From an uncultured Collinsella sp. (lineage in GTDB: Bacteria > Actinomycetota > Coriobacteriia > Coriobacteriales > Coriobacteriaceae): a stretch of DNA of 8,029 nt. The translations under genes and the position numbers were made by a program. Shown here piece by piece: positions 7,164-8,029 of this stretch. The stretch's first letter is position 1. The number at the start of each line of letters is the position of its first letter. Below the pieces are notes generated by a model. It searched no databases. It saw only the letters and a program-made list of their open reading frames with translations, and was not told the origin of the DNA. The DNA lies in NCBI GenBank assembly GCA_900547505.1, contig URGY01000076.1:1-8029 (forward strand). The letters are read 5' to 3'.

Positions 7164-7192
7164 GGGTTCGAATCCCCAGCGCCCTTTCTCCG
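7164..7192 (+). pseudogene. Degenerate 3'-end fragment of tRNA-Ser, inverted relative to the intact gene
   Basis: GGGTTCGAATCCCCAGC (7164-7180) is identical over 17 bases to the T-arm and start of the acceptor 3' strand of the tRNA-Ser at 7236-7326, but lies on the opposite strand. After six extra bases (GCCCTT) comes TCTCCG (7187-7192), matching the rest of the acceptor strand and discriminator. There is no CCA and no 5' half, and the outer two T-stem pairs are lost (G-A, A-C). It is a fragment and not a functional tRNA. The T-loop is conserved among tRNAs, so another parent tRNA is possible. Confidence 0.6.
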
Positions 7193-7221
7193 TAAAAAAA
7201 AGGGCCCCAAATGGGACCCTT
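7193..7221 (-). terminator. Intrinsic terminator of the tRNA-Ser gene
   Basis: On the minus strand AAGGGTCCC-ATTT-GGGGCCCTT (7221-7200) forms a 9-bp stem with one G-U pair and a four-base loop. It runs into eight consecutive T (7201-7194, the first two within the stem). It begins 14 bases after the tRNA CCA end. Confidence 0.9.
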
Positions 7222-7235
7222 CTTCAAATTCATAC

Positions 7236-7326
7236 TGGCGGAGAGCTGGGGATTCGAACCCCAGATGCCCTTTTGGGGCATACTCGCTTAGCAGGCGAGC
7301 ACCTTCGGCCTCTCGGTCAGCTCTCC
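7236..7326 (-). tRNA. tRNA-Ser (anticodon GCU)
   Basis: A complete class II tRNA of 91 nt including encoded CCA (7238-7236); without CCA it is 7239-7326. The acceptor stem pairs GGAGAGC (7326-7320) with GCTCTCC (7246-7240), with discriminator G at 7239 as expected for serine. The anticodon stem is CTCGC/GCGAG around the loop CTGCTAA (7294-7288), giving anticodon GCT at 7292-7290, which reads AGC and AGU. The long variable arm TGCCC-CAAAA-GGGCA and the T-arm TGGGG-TTCGAAT-CCCCA are both perfect. Confidence 0.97.
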
Positions 7327-7330
7327 GCGG

Positions 7331-7336
7331 TATAAT
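7331..7336 (+). promoter_or_regulatory. Candidate -10 element for the DUF2207-like gene
   Basis: A perfect TATAAT on the plus strand, starting 4 bases beyond the 5' end of the oppositely oriented tRNA-Ser. Its -35 would lie inside the tRNA gene, and none of good quality is seen (GCCTCT at 17-base spacing). The transcript would start near 7343, about 48 bases before the start codon. Confidence 0.4.
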
Positions 7337-7350
7337 AGGTGCGGTTTGCT

Positions 7351-7379
7351 ATGATACCGTGACCACCTCCAAGTTGCAA
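7351..7379 (-). promoter_or_regulatory. Candidate promoter of tRNA-Ser
   Basis: On the minus strand TTGCAA (7379-7374), 17 bases, TATCAT (7356-7351). Transcription would start near 7344, about 18 bases before the mature tRNA 5' end. The -35 overlaps the ribosome site of the divergent plus-strand gene. Confidence 0.55.
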
Positions 7380-7390
7380 GGAGCATGATC

Positions 7391-8029
7391 ATGCAAAACA
7401 TGAGCGGTTCGCAACTCCGCGAATCCTTCGCTTTTTCCCGACGAAACGCCGTGCTGTTTTGCGCGGCGCTCCTGGCGCTCGCATGCGCGCTTGTGGCGCT
7501 GGCTCCCGGGCAGGCTCACGCGAAGTCGTACACTATGCCGAAGGTGGATATCCAGGCCCAGGTGGAAACCGACGGCGCGTTGCAAGTGACCGAGCAGCGC
7601 ACGTTCGATTTCGACGGCGATTTCTCCGCGGTGTGGTGGGCCTTCGACGGGCTTCCGCAGAACGCTTCCCTCAAGATCAACGGCGTGCGTATGGCGAACG
7701 TCGATGCCGATGGCACGGTGGTGGGCGACTGGACGACGTTGCCGAGCGAGGCGTTCGTGCTCGGCTGGCGCGAATCGGGCGGGCCTGGGAAAGATTCCTA
7801 CTCGTTCGACGCGCCGAAGAACAGCGTGTACGTGTTCTTCAACGCCTCCGACGACCGTCGCATCATCGAGCTCGATTATACGGTGGTCAACGGGGCGCAG
7901 GCGTATTCCGACATAGGCGAGGTGTACTGGAAATACGTGGGCTCCCAATGGAAAGAGGCTTCCGACAACGTCACCATGACGTTGGCGCTGCCCGTACCGC
8001 AGGGTACCGAGGTCGTGCCGGGAGAGAAC
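7391..8029 (+). CDS. DUF2207-like secreted/membrane protein, N-terminal part
   Basis: An open frame of 213 codons that continues past the window end. ATG 7391 is chosen because AAGGAG (7378-7383) is 7 bases upstream; ATG 7385 is too close and ATG 7400 is less well spaced. RR at 17-18 precedes a hydrophobic core at about 20-38 and a likely signal-peptidase cut after AHA (44). The mature part opens with a beta-rich segment, DIQAQVETDGALQVTEQRTFDF, followed by WWAFDGLP, IIELDYTVVNGAQAYSD and VYWKYVGSQW. This pattern resembles the N-terminal domain of DUF2207 proteins (YciQ-like), whose full-length members usually carry C-terminal membrane helices and a low-complexity tail. The function is unknown. 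Glycine codon use differs from the carboxypeptidase gene (about 5 of 17 GGG against about 1 of 36). The family call is from memory of sequence style. Confidence 0.72.
   Translation, partial: MQNMSGSQLRESFAFSRRNAVLFCAALLALACALVALAPGQAHAKSYTMPKVDIQAQVETDGALQVTEQRTFDFDGDFSAVWWAFDGLPQNASLKINGVRMANVDADGTVVGDWTTLPSEAFVLGWRESGGPGKDSYSFDAPKNSVYVFFNASDDRRIIELDYTVVNGAQAYSDIGEVYWKYVGSQWKEASDNVTMTLALPVPQGTEVVPGEN

Noticed and set aside
7164..7192. Classical attL/attR pair of an integrated element in tRNA-Ser
   Set aside because: Integration duplicates the tRNA 3' end in direct orientation. This copy is inverted, only 65 bases away, and there is no integrase or cargo between the two copies.

Overview
The window looks like the end of a contig from a high-GC anaerobic actinobacterium of class Coriobacteriia, probably Collinsella or a close relative. 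This rests on protein style, GC/GGC-rich codon use and strong GGAGG-type ribosome sites; no marker gene fixes the genus. The first 49 bases are not genomic. They match the end of an Illumina P7 oligo, an 8-base index and the Nextera read-2 transposase adapter, so the biological sequence starts at base 50.

From 50 to 5566 every gene is on the minus strand. Reading in the direction of transcription (right to left) these are: a VanR-like OmpR-family response regulator (5566-4871) and a VanS-like four-pass histidine kinase (4844-3606); the phosphate-uptake ATPase PstB (3502-2627), a PhoB/PhoP-like regulator (2562-1834) and a PhoR-like kinase (1830-406), followed by a probable terminator at 352-380; and then the first 53 codons of a Wzz-type polysaccharide chain-length/export protein, cut by the contig end. 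The phosphate module lacks neighbouring pstS, pstC, pstA and phoU.

From 5764 to 7104, on the plus strand and divergent from the VanRS-like pair, lies a secreted serine D-Ala-D-Ala carboxypeptidase (peptidase S11, DacA/DacF-like) with a strong terminator. The 197-base divergent region holds an 11-base-spaced TTAAG direct repeat and a perfect dyad beside a good -10 element. The regulator pair may therefore control peptidoglycan trimming in response to an envelope signal; this is inference.

From 7162 to 8029 there is a tRNA-Ser(GCU) on the minus strand with its own promoter and terminator, a degenerate inverted copy of that tRNA's 3' end, and the first 213 codons of a plus-strand secreted DUF2207-like protein that runs off the window. 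No CRISPR array, insertion sequence or clear mobile element was seen. Nothing here is a demonstrably new system. The best leads are the VanRS-like/carboxypeptidase divergon and the inverted tRNA fragment.
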